From contig NZ_NKYF01000001.1 of NCBI RefSeq assembly GCF_002262885.1, positions 310,001 through 374,000 on the forward strand: 64,000 nucleotides of DNA, given 5' to 3'. The notes beneath the pieces were generated by a model that saw only the letters and a program-made list of their open reading frames with translations, was not told where the DNA came from and did no database searches. Source of the stretch: Pseudonocardia sp. MH-G8. GTDB lineage: Bacteria; Actinomycetota; Actinomycetes; Mycobacteriales; Pseudonocardiaceae. Positions 52,183-61,017 of this stretch are shown here, in pieces (positions within the stretch are counted from its first letter, which is position 1; each line of letters opens with the position of its first letter). The translations under genes and the position numbers were made by a program.

Positions 52183-53394
52183 ATGCGGATCGCCGGCGCC
52201 GACGTCATCGTCACCAGCCCGGGTCGCAACTTCGTCACCCTGGAGATCACCACCGACGACGGGCTCGTCGGCTACGGCGACGCCACGCTCAACGGCCGCG
52301 AGCTCGCCGCCGCCAGCTACCTGCGCGACCACGTCGTGCCGCTGCTGATCGGGCGCGACGCGCACAAGATCGAGGACACCTGGCAGTACCTCTACCGCGG
52401 CGCGTACTGGCGGCGTGGGCCGGTGACGATGGCCGCGATCGCCGCCGTCGACGTCGCGCTGTGGGACATCAAGGCCAAGGCCGCGGGGATGCCCCTCTAC
52501 CAGCTGTTGGGCGGGGCGAGCCGGACCGGGATCCGGGCCTACGGGCACGCGAGCGGGCGCGACCTGCCCGAGCTGCTCGACTCCGTGCGGGCCCGGCAGG
52601 CGGAGGGCTTCCGCTCGATCCGGGTGCAGTCCGGCGTCCCCGGCCTGGAGACGATCTACGGGATCTCGGCCCGTGGGAAGGACTACGAGCCCGCCGGCCG
52701 GCATCCGCTGCCGAACGAGGAGACCTGGGACACCCGCGCCTACCTGCGCCACCTACCGACGGTGTTCGAGGCCGTCCGCAACGAGTTCGGGCCCGAGCTG
52801 CCGCTGCTGCACGACTGCCACCACCGGCTCACCCCGATCCAGGCCGCGAAGCTGGGCAAGGCGCTGGAGCCCTACGACCTGTTCTGGCTCGAGGACTGCA
52901 CGCCCGCGGAGAACCAGGAGGCGCTGCGCCTGGTCCGCGAGCACACCACCACCCCGCTGGCCATCGGCGAGGTCTTCAACACGGCCTTCGACTACCAGAC
53001 GCTGATCCGCGAGCAGCTCATCGACTACGTCCGCTCGGCCGTGACGCACACGGGCGGCGTCACCGCGATGCGCAAGCTGTTCGACTACGCCGGGCTGTAC
53101 CAGGTGAAGACCGGCATCCACGGCCCCACCGACATCTCCCCCGTCGGCATGGCCGCGGGCCTGCACCTGGACCTGGCGATCCACAACTTCGGCATCCAGG
53201 AGTTCATGCCGCACAGCGCCGAGACCTACGAGGTGTTCCGCCGCTCCTACACGTTCGAGGACGGCTACCTGCACCCCGGCGAGACCCCCGGCATCGGCGT
53301 GGAGCTGGACAAGAAGGCGGCGGAGAAGTTCGAGTACGAACCGGCCTACCTCCCGGTGAACCGCCTACGCGACGGCACCCTCCACGACTGGTGA
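52183..53394 (+). CDS. ManD/RspA-type D-mannonate dehydratase
   Basis: 403 residues. Metal and active-site landmarks are those of the mannonate dehydratase subgroup of the enolase superfamily: [59 protein letters not shown], plus the terminal LRDGTLHDW. ManD members convert D-mannonate (or D-gluconate weakly) to 2-keto-3-deoxygluconate. Its place at the end of a sugar importer operon supports uptake and dehydration of an acid sugar. Confidence 0.9.
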   Translation: MRIAGADVIVTSPGRNFVTLEITTDDGLVGYGDATLNGRELAAASYLRDHVVPLLIGRDAHKIEDTWQYLYRGAYWRRGPVTMAAIAAVDVALWDIKAKAAGMPLYQLLGGASRTGIRAYGHASGRDLPELLDSVRARQAEGFRSIRVQSGVPGLETIYGISARGKDYEPAGRHPLPNEETWDTRAYLRHLPTVFEAVRNEFGPELPLLHDCHHRLTPIQAAKLGKALEPYDLFWLEDCTPAENQEALRLVREHTTTPLAIGEVFNTAFDYQTLIREQLIDYVRSAVTHTGGVTAMRKLFDYAGLYQVKTGIHGPTDISPVGMAAGLHLDLAIHNFGIQEFMPHSAETYEVFRRSYTFEDGYLHPGETPGIGVELDKKAAEKFEYEPAYLPVNRLRDGTLHDW

Positions 53395-53398
53395 GCCG

Positions 53399-53470
53399 CA
53401 CTCCACACACCTGGTGTCCACTTCACCGAAGGCCCGCCTCGTGTGAAGTGGACGCTGGGTGTGTGGAGTG
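53399..53470. terminator. Long two-part hairpin between convergent genes
   Basis: CACTCCACACACC (53399-53411) pairs with GGTGTGTGGAGTG (53458-53470), and GTCCACTTCAC (53416-53426) with GTGAAGTGGAC (53443-53453): 24 paired bases with a small internal loop. It lies between the stops of the dehydratase and the convergent dehydrogenase, so it can act as a bidirectional terminator. Confidence 0.7.
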
Positions 53471-53476
53471 GCGCGC

Positions 53477-54427
53477 TCAGGCCGGGTCGAACTCCAGCAC
53501 CGCCTTCAGGCGGCCCTCCGCCGGGGTGCACGCCGCCGTGTACGCCACCGTCGCGTCGGTGGCCGGTCGGACGTCGGTGAGCAGCTCTGCTGCCACCTGC
53601 GGAGCGCGCTCGAGGTGCTCCAGCGCCCGGCCCAGCACCGCGCGGCGGTCGAGGGTCAGGCCGCCGATGATGTGCAGGTTGCGGCGCACGACGGCCGTGA
53701 GGTCGATCGGGTAGGACTCCCGCACCGGGATGCCGAAGCAGTAGACGGTGCCGCGGTCGGCGACGGCGTGCACGGCGTCGGCCACCGTCGAGGTCTGGTG
53801 CCCGACGGCCTCCACGATCACGTCCGGCCGGGCCTCGAGGGCCTGCGCCCACTGCCGGCTGCCCGCCACGACCACCTCGTCCAGGCCGAAGGCGGCGGCC
53901 TGGGCAGTGCGGTCCACGGGGTCGACGCCCACGACGGTGGCCGCACCGCGCTCGCGCAGGGCCCAGGCGAACAGCAGCCCGATCGCGCCGAGACCCAGCA
54001 CCGCGGCGTGCCTGCCCCGCAGGTCACCCAGCTGGTCGACCGCGTAGAGCACGCAGGCCAGCGGCTGCGCCACCACGGTGCGGGGTCCGCTGCCGTCGCC
54101 GCCGACGGGGTGCAACCCGGACCCGGCGGTGACGACCAGCTCCGCCAGCCCGTCCGCCGCCGACGCCCAGCCGACCACCCGCTCCCCCGGGGCGGTGCCC
54201 GGATCCCGCGACGCCCGTACCCGGCCGACGATCTCGTGCAGCGGGAAGCCGGGTGGGGCCACGACGCCCGGACGCCCGCCCGCGCGGTAATGGGGAAGGT
54301 CGCTGCCGCAGATGCCGCCGTGCTCCAGGGCGACGAGGACCTCACCGGGGCGCAGGTCGGCCGCGGCGGGCGCAGGCACCTCCACCGGTTGCAACGTCGC
54401 GGGACCGGTCAGCTGCTGTGCCCACAT
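53477..54427 (-). CDS. Zinc-dependent alcohol dehydrogenase (L-idonate 5-dehydrogenase-like)
   Basis: 316 residues. Catalytic zinc site: HGGICGSDLPHYRAGG (Cys and Asp) and PLHEIVGRV. The structural-zinc lobe with four Cys is absent, making it shorter than typical family members. The cofactor motif is VLGLGAIGLLFAWALRERG. Its convergent neighbour is a mannonate dehydratase and its divergent neighbour a LacI regulator, so a role in sugar-acid oxidation (idonate/fructuronate type) is plausible but unproven. Confidence 0.85.
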   Translation of the reverse strand: MWAQQLTGPATLQPVEVPAPAAADLRPGEVLVALEHGGICGSDLPHYRAGGRPGVVAPPGFPLHEIVGRVRASRDPGTAPGERVVGWASAADGLAELVVTAGSGLHPVGGDGSGPRTVVAQPLACVLYAVDQLGDLRGRHAAVLGLGAIGLLFAWALRERGAATVVGVDPVDRTAQAAAFGLDEVVVAGSRQWAQALEARPDVIVEAVGHQTSTVADAVHAVADRGTVYCFGIPVRESYPIDLTAVVRRNLHIIGGLTLDRRAVLGRALEHLERAPQVAAELLTDVRPATDATVAYTAACTPAEGRLKAVLEFDPA

Positions 54428-54578
54428 GCGATCTGCCTACCTCCTCCGGCCGACCCGGTGGGCCCCATGTGGTCCGGCGCACACCGCCGGACACCGCCTC
54501 GCCGGCCGACGCACGACCCGGTGAACGTCGGTGGAGGCCGTCTAGGATCACGGCGTTCCCGTCACCTCCGGAGGGCCG

Positions 54579-55580
54579 ATGGCACGCCGACCCTCGGTCA
54601 CGAGCACCCAGATCGCCCGGGAGGCCCGGGTCGCGCAGTCCACCGTGTCCCGCGTGCTGAACGGCGGGAGCGTCTCCCCGCAGACGCGCGAGCGGGTGCT
54701 CGCCGTGCTGGAGAAGTACGACTTCCAGCCCAGCCAGGCCGCGCGCAGCCTCGTGGGCTCGCGAACCGGTGTGGTCGGGGTCGTGATCCGCGACCTGACC
54801 AACCCCTTCTACCCGGTCATGGTCAAGGCGATGGAGCAGGTTCTCTACGAGCGCGGGCTGCGGTTGTTCCTGGTGACCGACGTCGTCGCGCCCGAGGAGG
54901 GCGTGGCGATGCTGCGCCGGGAGGGCGTCGAGGGTGCGATCTTCACGGCCGCCGTGGCCAGCGATCCCCTGCCCGGCCGGCTCACCGAGCACGGCATCCC
55001 CGTGGTGCTGTGCCACCGGACGATCGACGGCTTCCCCGCCGACCAGGTGGAGGCCGACAACGTCGAGGCCGGTCGCCTCGCGGCCGAGCACCTGCTGGGG
55101 CTGGGCCACCGGCGGCTGGCGATGGTCGCGGGTGTTGCCGGGGCGAGCACCGCGGTCCAGCGCGGGGACGGTTTCCGGGCGCGGGTGCGGGAGTTCGACC
55201 CGGCCCTGCCGGTGGTGCAGGTCGAGGGTGGCTTCGACTACGACGTGAGCTACGCGGCCGCGCGGGCGCTGCTCGCCGGGCCCGACCGGCCCACCGCGCT
55301 GTTCTGCCAGAACGACGTGATGGCCTACGCCGTCCTGAACGCCGCGTCGGCGTGCGGGATCGACGTGCCCGGCGCGCTGAGCGTCGTGGGCTGCGACGAC
55401 GTGCCGATGTCGGGCTGGGAGCGGATCGCGCTCACCACCGTGCGGCAGCCGCTCGTGCGGATCGCGCAGGTCGGAGCGCAACTGCTCCTCGACCGGCTCG
55501 CGGCCGCCGACGCCCCGCTGCAGCGCGAGGTGCTGCCCGTCGGGTTCGTGACGCGCGGCACGACGGCCCCGCCCGCCTGA
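54579..55580 (+). CDS. LacI family transcriptional regulator
   Basis: 333 residues, ATG 54579 after GGAGG. The LacI headpiece (TSTQIAREARVAQSTVSRVL, NGGSVSPQTRERVLAVLEKY) is followed by the hinge FQPSQAARSLVGSRTG and a sugar-binding-type core (GVVIRDLTNPFYPVMVKAME; SVVGCDDVPMSGWERIALTT). Its likely operator is the 31-bp palindrome at 55618-55648 ahead of the next gene, whose central CpG fits a LacI-type site. Confidence 0.93.
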   Translation: MARRPSVTSTQIAREARVAQSTVSRVLNGGSVSPQTRERVLAVLEKYDFQPSQAARSLVGSRTGVVGVVIRDLTNPFYPVMVKAMEQVLYERGLRLFLVTDVVAPEEGVAMLRREGVEGAIFTAAVASDPLPGRLTEHGIPVVLCHRTIDGFPADQVEADNVEAGRLAAEHLLGLGHRRLAMVAGVAGASTAVQRGDGFRARVREFDPALPVVQVEGGFDYDVSYAAARALLAGPDRPTALFCQNDVMAYAVLNAASACGIDVPGALSVVGCDDVPMSGWERIALTTVRQPLVRIAQVGAQLLLDRLAAADAPLQREVLPVGFVTRGTTAPPA

Positions 55581-55589
55581 CCGGATCCC

Positions 55590-55619
55590 TTGACCCCGGC
55601 GATCGCGCGCGCCTACCTT
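55590..55619 (+). promoter_or_regulatory. Candidate promoter of the HisD-family operon
   Basis: TTGACC (55590-55595) and TACCTT (55614-55619) are 18 bp apart. The -10 touches the palindromic operator beginning at 55618, so a bound repressor would block RNA polymerase. Confidence 0.55.
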
Positions 55620-55648
55620 GGATACGTATCCAATGGATACGTATCCAA
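55618..55648. promoter_or_regulatory. 31-bp palindromic LacI-type operator
   Basis: Two copies of the perfect palindrome GGATACGTATCC (55620-55631 and 55635-55646) lie 15 bp apart centre to centre. The whole 31 bp, from TTGG to CCAA, is symmetrical except for its central base. Each half-site has a central CpG, as in LacI/PurR operators. It overlaps the -10 and ends 22 bp before the start codon at 55671. Confidence 0.85.
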
Positions 55649-55670
55649 CAGTGCGAGCAACGGAGCCGGA

Positions 55671-56990
55671 ATGTCCCGCAGCCTCAAGTCCGCCACGACC
55701 TCCGCGACCGGCTTCGCCGCCGACGAGACCGTCGCGACGACGGTCCGCGGCCTCCTCGCCGACGTGCGCGAGCGCGGCGACGCGGCGGTCCGCGCGCTGT
55801 CCGCCCGCTTCGACCACTGGGAGCCGGAGAGCTTCCGGCTCTCCGACGCGCAGATCGCCGAGCTGGTCACCTCCCTCGACCCGCAGGTCGTCGAGGACAT
55901 CAGGACCGTCCAGGCCAACGTCCGCCGCTTCGCCGAGGCGCAGAAGGCGTCGATGTCGGAGATCGAGGTCGAGACGCAGCCGGGCGTGTTCCTCGGTCAG
56001 AAGCACGTGCCGGTGCAGGCGGTCGGCGCGTACGTGCCGGGCGGGCGCTACCCGCTCACCGCGAGCGCCCACATGACGATCGTGACGGCGAAGGTCGCGG
56101 GCGTGCCGCGCGTGGTGGCCTGCACCCCGCCGATCCGCGGCGAGATCCCCGCCGCGACGATCGCGGCCATGCACCTGGCCGGTGCCGACGAGATCTACGT
56201 GCTCGGCGGCGTCCAGGCGATCGCGGCCATGAGCATCGGCACCGAGACGCTCGCCCCGGTCGACATGCTCGCCGGCCCCGGCAACGCCTACGTGGCCGAG
56301 GCCAAGCGGCAGCTGTTCGGCGAGGTCGGCATCGACCTGTTCGCCGGGCCGACCGAGGTCCTGGTCGTCGCCGACCACACCGCCGACCCGTTCGTCGTGG
56401 CGGTCGACCTGCTCTCGCAGGCCGAGCACGGCCCGGACAGCCCGGCCGTCCTCGTCACCACCAGCGAGGACCTCGGGAACGCGGTGCTCGGGCACATCGC
56501 GCAGATCCTCCCGGGGATGCCGACCGGCGACATCGCCGGCCCGGCCTGGCGCGACCACGGCCAGGTGATCGTGGTCGACGACCTCGCCGAGGCCTACCGC
56601 GTGGCGGACGGGTTCGCGTCCGAGCACGTCCAGATCCTCACCGAGGACCCGCGCGAGGCGCTGGAGCAGATGCACGCCTACGGCGCGCTGTTCCTGGGCG
56701 AGGGCACCTGCGTCTCCTACGGCGACAAGGTCATCGGCACCAACCACGTGCTGCCCACGCGCGGCGCCGCCCGCTACACCGGCGGCCTCTGGGTCGGGAT
56801 GTACCTGCGTACCGTCACCTACCAGGAGGTCCGCGACCAGGACGCCTCCGCGGAGCTCGGCGTGCTCTGCGGGCGCGCGGCCCGGGTGGAGCTGTTCGAG
56901 GGCCACGCCCGCTCCGGGGACGTGCGCGCCGCCAAGTACGCCGGGGCGCAGCTGCCCTGGACCGATCACTACCAGCGGGTCCAGGCCTGA
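55671..56990 (+). CDS. HisD-family NAD-dependent polyol/sulfopropanediol-type dehydrogenase
   Basis: 439 residues; ATG 55671 has GGAG 6 bp upstream and is the only start clear of the operator. Histidinol dehydrogenase signatures are all present: GAYVPGGRYPLTASAHM, GPGNAYVAEAKRQLFG, LSQAEHGPDSPAVLVT, FASEHVQILTEDP, GTNHVLPTRGAARYTGGLWV. No other his gene is near; a LacI regulator and an MHS permease flank it. It is therefore a catabolic paralogue oxidising an alcohol to an acid, as in HpsN-type sulfopropanediol dehydrogenases. The substrate is unknown. Confidence 0.88.
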   Translation: MSRSLKSATTSATGFAADETVATTVRGLLADVRERGDAAVRALSARFDHWEPESFRLSDAQIAELVTSLDPQVVEDIRTVQANVRRFAEAQKASMSEIEVETQPGVFLGQKHVPVQAVGAYVPGGRYPLTASAHMTIVTAKVAGVPRVVACTPPIRGEIPAATIAAMHLAGADEIYVLGGVQAIAAMSIGTETLAPVDMLAGPGNAYVAEAKRQLFGEVGIDLFAGPTEVLVVADHTADPFVVAVDLLSQAEHGPDSPAVLVTTSEDLGNAVLGHIAQILPGMPTGDIAGPAWRDHGQVIVVDDLAEAYRVADGFASEHVQILTEDPREALEQMHAYGALFLGEGTCVSYGDKVIGTNHVLPTRGAARYTGGLWVGMYLRTVTYQEVRDQDASAELGVLCGRAARVELFEGHARSGDVRAAKYAGAQLPWTDHYQRVQA

Positions 56991-57025
56991 GCCCCCCTCG
57001 CCCCGCGATCGACGGAGATCAGCCC

Positions 57026-58378
57026 ATGCGCGTTGTGCCCCACGACCCGGAGGTCCTCCGGCGTCGCTCCCTGCAGTCCGGAACGATCGGCGCGATCGTC
57101 GAGTGGTACGAGTACACGGTCTACGGCACGGCGGCCGCGCTGGTGTTCGGCCACCTGTTCTTCCCCGAGCTGCCACCGGGCATCGCGCAGATCGTGTCGC
57201 TCGCCTCGTTCGGCGTGGGCTTCCTCGCCCGGCCGGTCGGTGCGTTCGTCGCCGGCCACCTCGGTGACCGGATCGGCCGCAAGTCCACGCTGATCCTCAC
57301 GTTCTCGATCATGACGGTGGCCACGGCGGCGATCGGGTTCCTGCCGACGCACGCCCAGATCGGTGTGGCCGCGCCGCTGCTGCTGTGCCTCCTGCGGCTG
57401 GCCCAGGGCTTCGCCGTCGGCGGGGAGTGGGGCGGCGCGGCGATCGTGGCGGTCGAGAACGCGCCGCGTGAGCGACGCGGGTACTTCGGCTCGTGGCCGC
57501 AGATCGGCGTGTCGGCCGGGCTGCTGCTCGGCACGGCCGCCGTGACCCTCGCGTCGGCGATCTCCGGCGACGCGTTCGGCGAGTGGGGGTGGCGGCTGCC
57601 GTTCCTGATGAGCATCCCGCTCGCGCTCGTCGGGCTGTTCATCCGGCTGCGCGCCACCGAGAGCCCCGCGTTCCTGGCCGAGAAGGCGAAGATGGACGCG
57701 GAGCTCGAGCAGCGCAAGGCCCCCGCCGCCGTCCTGCTGCGCGACCACCGAAAGGCGCTGCTCATCACGATCTTCGGCCGCTTCGCCGAGGCCGGCAACT
57801 ACTACCTGTTCACCACGTTCGTGCTGTCCTACGTGACGACGAACCTCGGCGCTCCGCAGTCCTACGGGTTGATCGCGTCGATGGTGGGGGCCGCGATCAA
57901 CATCGCGACGATCCCGCTGTTCGGCGCGCTCTCGGACCGCATCGGCCGACCGCGGACGTTCCTCATCGGCGGTGCGCTGATCGTGCTCACGGCGTGGCCG
58001 GTGTTCGCGCTCGTCGGCACCGGGCAACTGGTGGGCGTGGTGCTCGGGGTGAGCCTGTTCATGGCGCTGGGCCACGCGATGGTCTACGCCCCGCTGCCGG
58101 CGCTGTACTGCGAGATGTTCCCGACGGCGGTGCGCTACTCGGGCATCTCGGTCGGCTACCAGATGGCCTCGATCCTGCTGGCGAGCTTCACCCCCGCACT
58201 TGCTGCGGCGATGGTGCTCTGGGCGGGCGGCAGCCTGTGGATGGTGATCCTCTACGCCATCGGCACCACGCTGATCGCGATGGTGGCCATCGCCTTCGCC
58301 CCCGACCGGCGGCACCTGGAGCTGGAGGAGATCGACGCCGCCGCGCCGGCCGTGCCGCACGCGGCCGCCGCACGCTGA
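57026..58378 (+). CDS. MFS transporter, metabolite:H+ symporter (MHS) subfamily
   Basis: 450 residues, ATG 57026 after GGAG. The MHS start GTIGAIVEWYEYTVYGTAAAL, the loop motif GDRIGRKSTLILTFSIMT and LAQGFAVGGEWGGAAIVAVE define the ProP/KgtP/shikimate group. Twelve helices. It lies 35 bp after the HisD-family gene and likely imports its substrate under the same LacI control. Confidence 0.93.
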   Translation: MRVVPHDPEVLRRRSLQSGTIGAIVEWYEYTVYGTAAALVFGHLFFPELPPGIAQIVSLASFGVGFLARPVGAFVAGHLGDRIGRKSTLILTFSIMTVATAAIGFLPTHAQIGVAAPLLLCLLRLAQGFAVGGEWGGAAIVAVENAPRERRGYFGSWPQIGVSAGLLLGTAAVTLASAISGDAFGEWGWRLPFLMSIPLALVGLFIRLRATESPAFLAEKAKMDAELEQRKAPAAVLLRDHRKALLITIFGRFAEAGNYYLFTTFVLSYVTTNLGAPQSYGLIASMVGAAINIATIPLFGALSDRIGRPRTFLIGGALIVLTAWPVFALVGTGQLVGVVLGVSLFMALGHAMVYAPLPALYCEMFPTAVRYSGISVGYQMASILLASFTPALAAAMVLWAGGSLWMVILYAIGTTLIAMVAIAFAPDRRHLELEEIDAAAPAVPHAAAAR

Positions 58379-58382
58379 CCCG

Positions 58383-59240
58383 TCACGCCGCCTGGCGCGA
58401 CTCCGCCGGCACGCCCGCGTCCACCGGGACCGGGCGCCGGCGGTTCGCGCCGGTGCGGGCGTGCGTGGCGTACAGGGTGAGCCCGACGAACGCGAGACCG
58501 CCGACGAGGTTGCCGACCACCGTGGGGATCTCGTTCCACACCAGGTAGTCGCCGACCGAGAAGTCGCCGCCGAGCATCAGTCCGGACGGGAACAGGAACA
58601 TGTTGACGATCGAGTGCTCGAAGCCCATGTAGAAGAAGACCAGGACGGGCATCCACATCCCGATCACCTTGCCGGACACGGACGTCGACATCATCGCGGC
58701 CACCACGCCGGTCGAGACCATCCAGTTGCACAGCACGCCGCGGAGGAACAAGGTCAGCATGCCGGCGGCGCCGTGGTCGGCGTACCCCACGGTGCGCGAG
58801 GTGCCGATCGTGCCGAGCTGCGCGCCCACCTCGTTCGGCGCCATGGTGAAGCCGAAGGTGAGGATCACCGCCATCATCAGTGCGACGGTGAGCGCGCCGG
58901 CGAAGTTGCCCACGAAGACCAGGCCCCAGTTGCGCAGGACCGCGCGCAGGGTGACACCGGGGCGCTTGTCGATCCAGGCCAGCGGGACGAGCGTGAAGAC
59001 GCCGGTCAGCAGGTCGAAGCCGAGCAGGTACAGCATGCAGAATCCGACCGGGAACAGCAGCGCCCCGACGAGGGCGTTGCCCGTCTGCACCGTGATCGTG
59101 ACGGCGAACGCGGCGGCCAGCGCGAGGATGGCGCCGGCCATGAACGCGCGGATCACGGTGTCGCGGGTCGACATGAAGACCTTCGCCTCACCGGCGTCGA
59201 TCATCTTCCCGACGAACTCCGCCGGGTTCACGTAGGACAT
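58383..59240 (-). CDS. Formate/nitrite transporter (FNT) family channel
   Basis: 285 residues; ATG 59240 follows GAGGAGC. Six helices with FNT signatures: GEAKVFMSTRDTVIRAFMAG, RNWGLVFVGNFAGALTVALM (N-terminal omega-loop region), RGVLCNWMVSTGVVAA and GFEHSIVNMFLFPSGL with the central His. FNT channels pass small monovalent anions such as formate and nitrite. It diverges from cyanase, suggesting carriage of cyanate or bicarbonate; that is inference. Confidence 0.92.
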   Translation of the reverse strand: MSYVNPAEFVGKMIDAGEAKVFMSTRDTVIRAFMAGAILALAAAFAVTITVQTGNALVGALLFPVGFCMLYLLGFDLLTGVFTLVPLAWIDKRPGVTLRAVLRNWGLVFVGNFAGALTVALMMAVILTFGFTMAPNEVGAQLGTIGTSRTVGYADHGAAGMLTLFLRGVLCNWMVSTGVVAAMMSTSVSGKVIGMWMPVLVFFYMGFEHSIVNMFLFPSGLMLGGDFSVGDYLVWNEIPTVVGNLVGGLAFVGLTLYATHARTGANRRRPVPVDAGVPAESRQAA

Positions 59241-59460
59241 CTGCGGGCTCCTCAGCTGGGCCGGGCACGTGCGTCCGGCCGAGTCTGGGAAGCGCGCGTT
59301 TCCACGGCGTAACGGCAGGAAGGTCATCCGGTCACGGCCGCCTCACGGTGGACGACCGCCACCTGCCAGGACCGTGTTCCGTGTCCGCAACACGATCGCC
59401 ACGAGGAGGCGCGAGCCTGGTGCGCACCACCGATCCGAGGAGCCGACGATCGAACCGATC

Positions 59461-59898
59461 ATGAGCAAGTCCGATGCCGCCGAGCTCGTCGCCGCCGCCC
59501 GGCGACGGCGTGACCTGTCCTGGTCGGCGATCGCCGACGAGCTGGGCGCACCACCTGTGTGGGCGACCGCGGCCCTGCTCGGCCAGCACCCGCTGACGCG
59601 CGAGCAGGCCGAACGGGCGTGCACGCTGCTCGGGCTGGAGGAGGCGGTGGCCGAGGGCCTCCAGCAGCAGCCCTCCCGCGGGACCGACCCGGCCCTGATG
59701 AGCGACCCCACGATCTACCGGTTCACCGAGGCGCTGTCGGTCTACGGTCCCGCGCTCAAGGAGCTCATCCACGAGGAGTTCGGCGACGGGATCATGAGCG
59801 CCATCAACTTCCGGGTCGACGTCGCCCGCCGGCCCGACCCCGACGGCGACCGCGTGGTTGTCACCTTCGACGGGAAGTTCCTCGACTACCGCTGGTGA
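59461..59898 (+). CDS. cynS: Cyanate hydratase (cyanase)
   Basis: 145 residues. ATG 59461 gives the standard length. The N-terminal helical domain (RRRRDLSWSAIADELGAPPVW) precedes the catalytic domain with the triad Arg and Glu in PTIYRFTEALSVYG and Ser in GIMSAINFRVDV. It ends in the family sequence VVVTFDGKFLDYRW. It converts cyanate and bicarbonate to ammonia and CO2, detoxifying cyanate and releasing nitrogen. Confidence 0.96.
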   Translation: MSKSDAAELVAAARRRRDLSWSAIADELGAPPVWATAALLGQHPLTREQAERACTLLGLEEAVAEGLQQQPSRGTDPALMSDPTIYRFTEALSVYGPALKELIHEEFGDGIMSAINFRVDVARRPDPDGDRVVVTFDGKFLDYRW

Positions 59899-60074
59899 GC
59901 CGCCCGCCGACCGCTCCCGTTGATCGGCGGACGGGTGCAGGGACGGCCATATCCGGCCGGCCGTGCACCGAGCTGGTGATCATGGGGCGGGCGGCGGCGT
60001 CATCGCGTGATCGAGGACGGCGACACCGTGGTCATCGACGTCCAGGCGTGCCTGCTCGCCTCGAGTTCCGTCGT

Positions 60075-60914
60075 TCAGCCGGTGAGCGCCTGGGTGCCGA
60101 GCACGGTGATCAGCGCGAGGCGTTCGGCGTCCTCGGTGCCGGGCACCGTCGTGTAGATCATGATGCGCAGGTCGCTGCCGGCGACCGTGAGCATGTCGCA
60201 GTCCAGCGTCACCGGCCCGACGTGCGGGTGATCGACGGTCTTGCGCGCCGTCTCGTGGTGGCCGACGGCGCCGGAGTCCCACAGCTCGGCGAACCGGTCG
60301 CTGTGCGCGCGCAGTTCGGCGACCAGCCGCCGCACCCCTCGGTCGGCGGGATAGCGGCCGGCAGCGGCGCGGAGGTCGGCGACCAGCGTGGCTTCGAGGT
60401 CACGTCGGGACTCCGGTGTCTGCCGGACCCGCGTGCCCTCACCGACCAGGTTGCGCCACACCGCGTTGCGCTCGAGGCCGCGCGATCCGCCCGGATCGCC
60501 CATCAACGCCGTATACGGCGGGTTGGCCACCAGCAACGTCCAGGCCGCGTCGAAGACGGCGACCGGTGTCGCGGGCATCCGGTCGAGCAGGTGCTGGACG
60601 CTCGGGGTGATGTAGGCGGGCACGGTCTCCGGGCCCGGCGGGCTCAGCCCGGCCAGGTGGAACAGGTGGGCACGTTCTGCCGGTGCCAACCGCAGGGCCC
60701 GGGCCAGCGCTTCGATGACCTGGCTCGACGGATGGGACGCACGGCCCTGTTCGAGGCGGGTGATGTAGTCGACGGAGATCCCGGCCAGCAGGGCCAGCTC
60801 CTCACGGCGCAGCCCGGCCGCACGCCGGTGCCCGCCGGCCGGCAGCCCCGCGGCCTCGGGCGGCACCCGGTCCCGCCAGCGGCGCACGGACCGCCCGAAC
60901 TCCGAGATCGCCAT
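60075..60914 (-). CDS. XRE family regulator with MmyB-like ligand domain
   Basis: 279 residues from ATG 60914. The N-terminal helix-turn-helix is RREELALLAGISVDYITRLE, QGRASHPSSQVIEALARALR. The C-terminal MmyB-type PAS-like domain has FDAAWTLLVANPPYTALMGD and HHETARKTVDHPHVGPVTL with the characteristic His-rich end. It diverges from an SDR gene 103 bp away, its probable target, the common arrangement for this family. Confidence 0.92.
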   Translation of the reverse strand: MAISEFGRSVRRWRDRVPPEAAGLPAGGHRRAAGLRREELALLAGISVDYITRLEQGRASHPSSQVIEALARALRLAPAERAHLFHLAGLSPPGPETVPAYITPSVQHLLDRMPATPVAVFDAAWTLLVANPPYTALMGDPGGSRGLERNAVWRNLVGEGTRVRQTPESRRDLEATLVADLRAAAGRYPADRGVRRLVAELRAHSDRFAELWDSGAVGHHETARKTVDHPHVGPVTLDCDMLTVAGSDLRIMIYTTVPGTEDAERLALITVLGTQALTG

Positions 60915-61017
60915 GCCCGCCAGTCTGCACCGCTCACCGGCATGGCTGCCTGGTACCGGCCGTCCCAGGAAGGCGGGACGACTGGCTGCCCGCGCAAGCC
61001 GCCCGGAACCTGGGCGC

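Noticed and set aside
53459..58378. A 1,639-codon open frame running across several genes
   Set aside because: Only its last 450 codons (the MHS transporter) are coding; the rest is antisense or out-of-frame sequence kept open by high GC, with Arg/Ala/Pro-rich translation.
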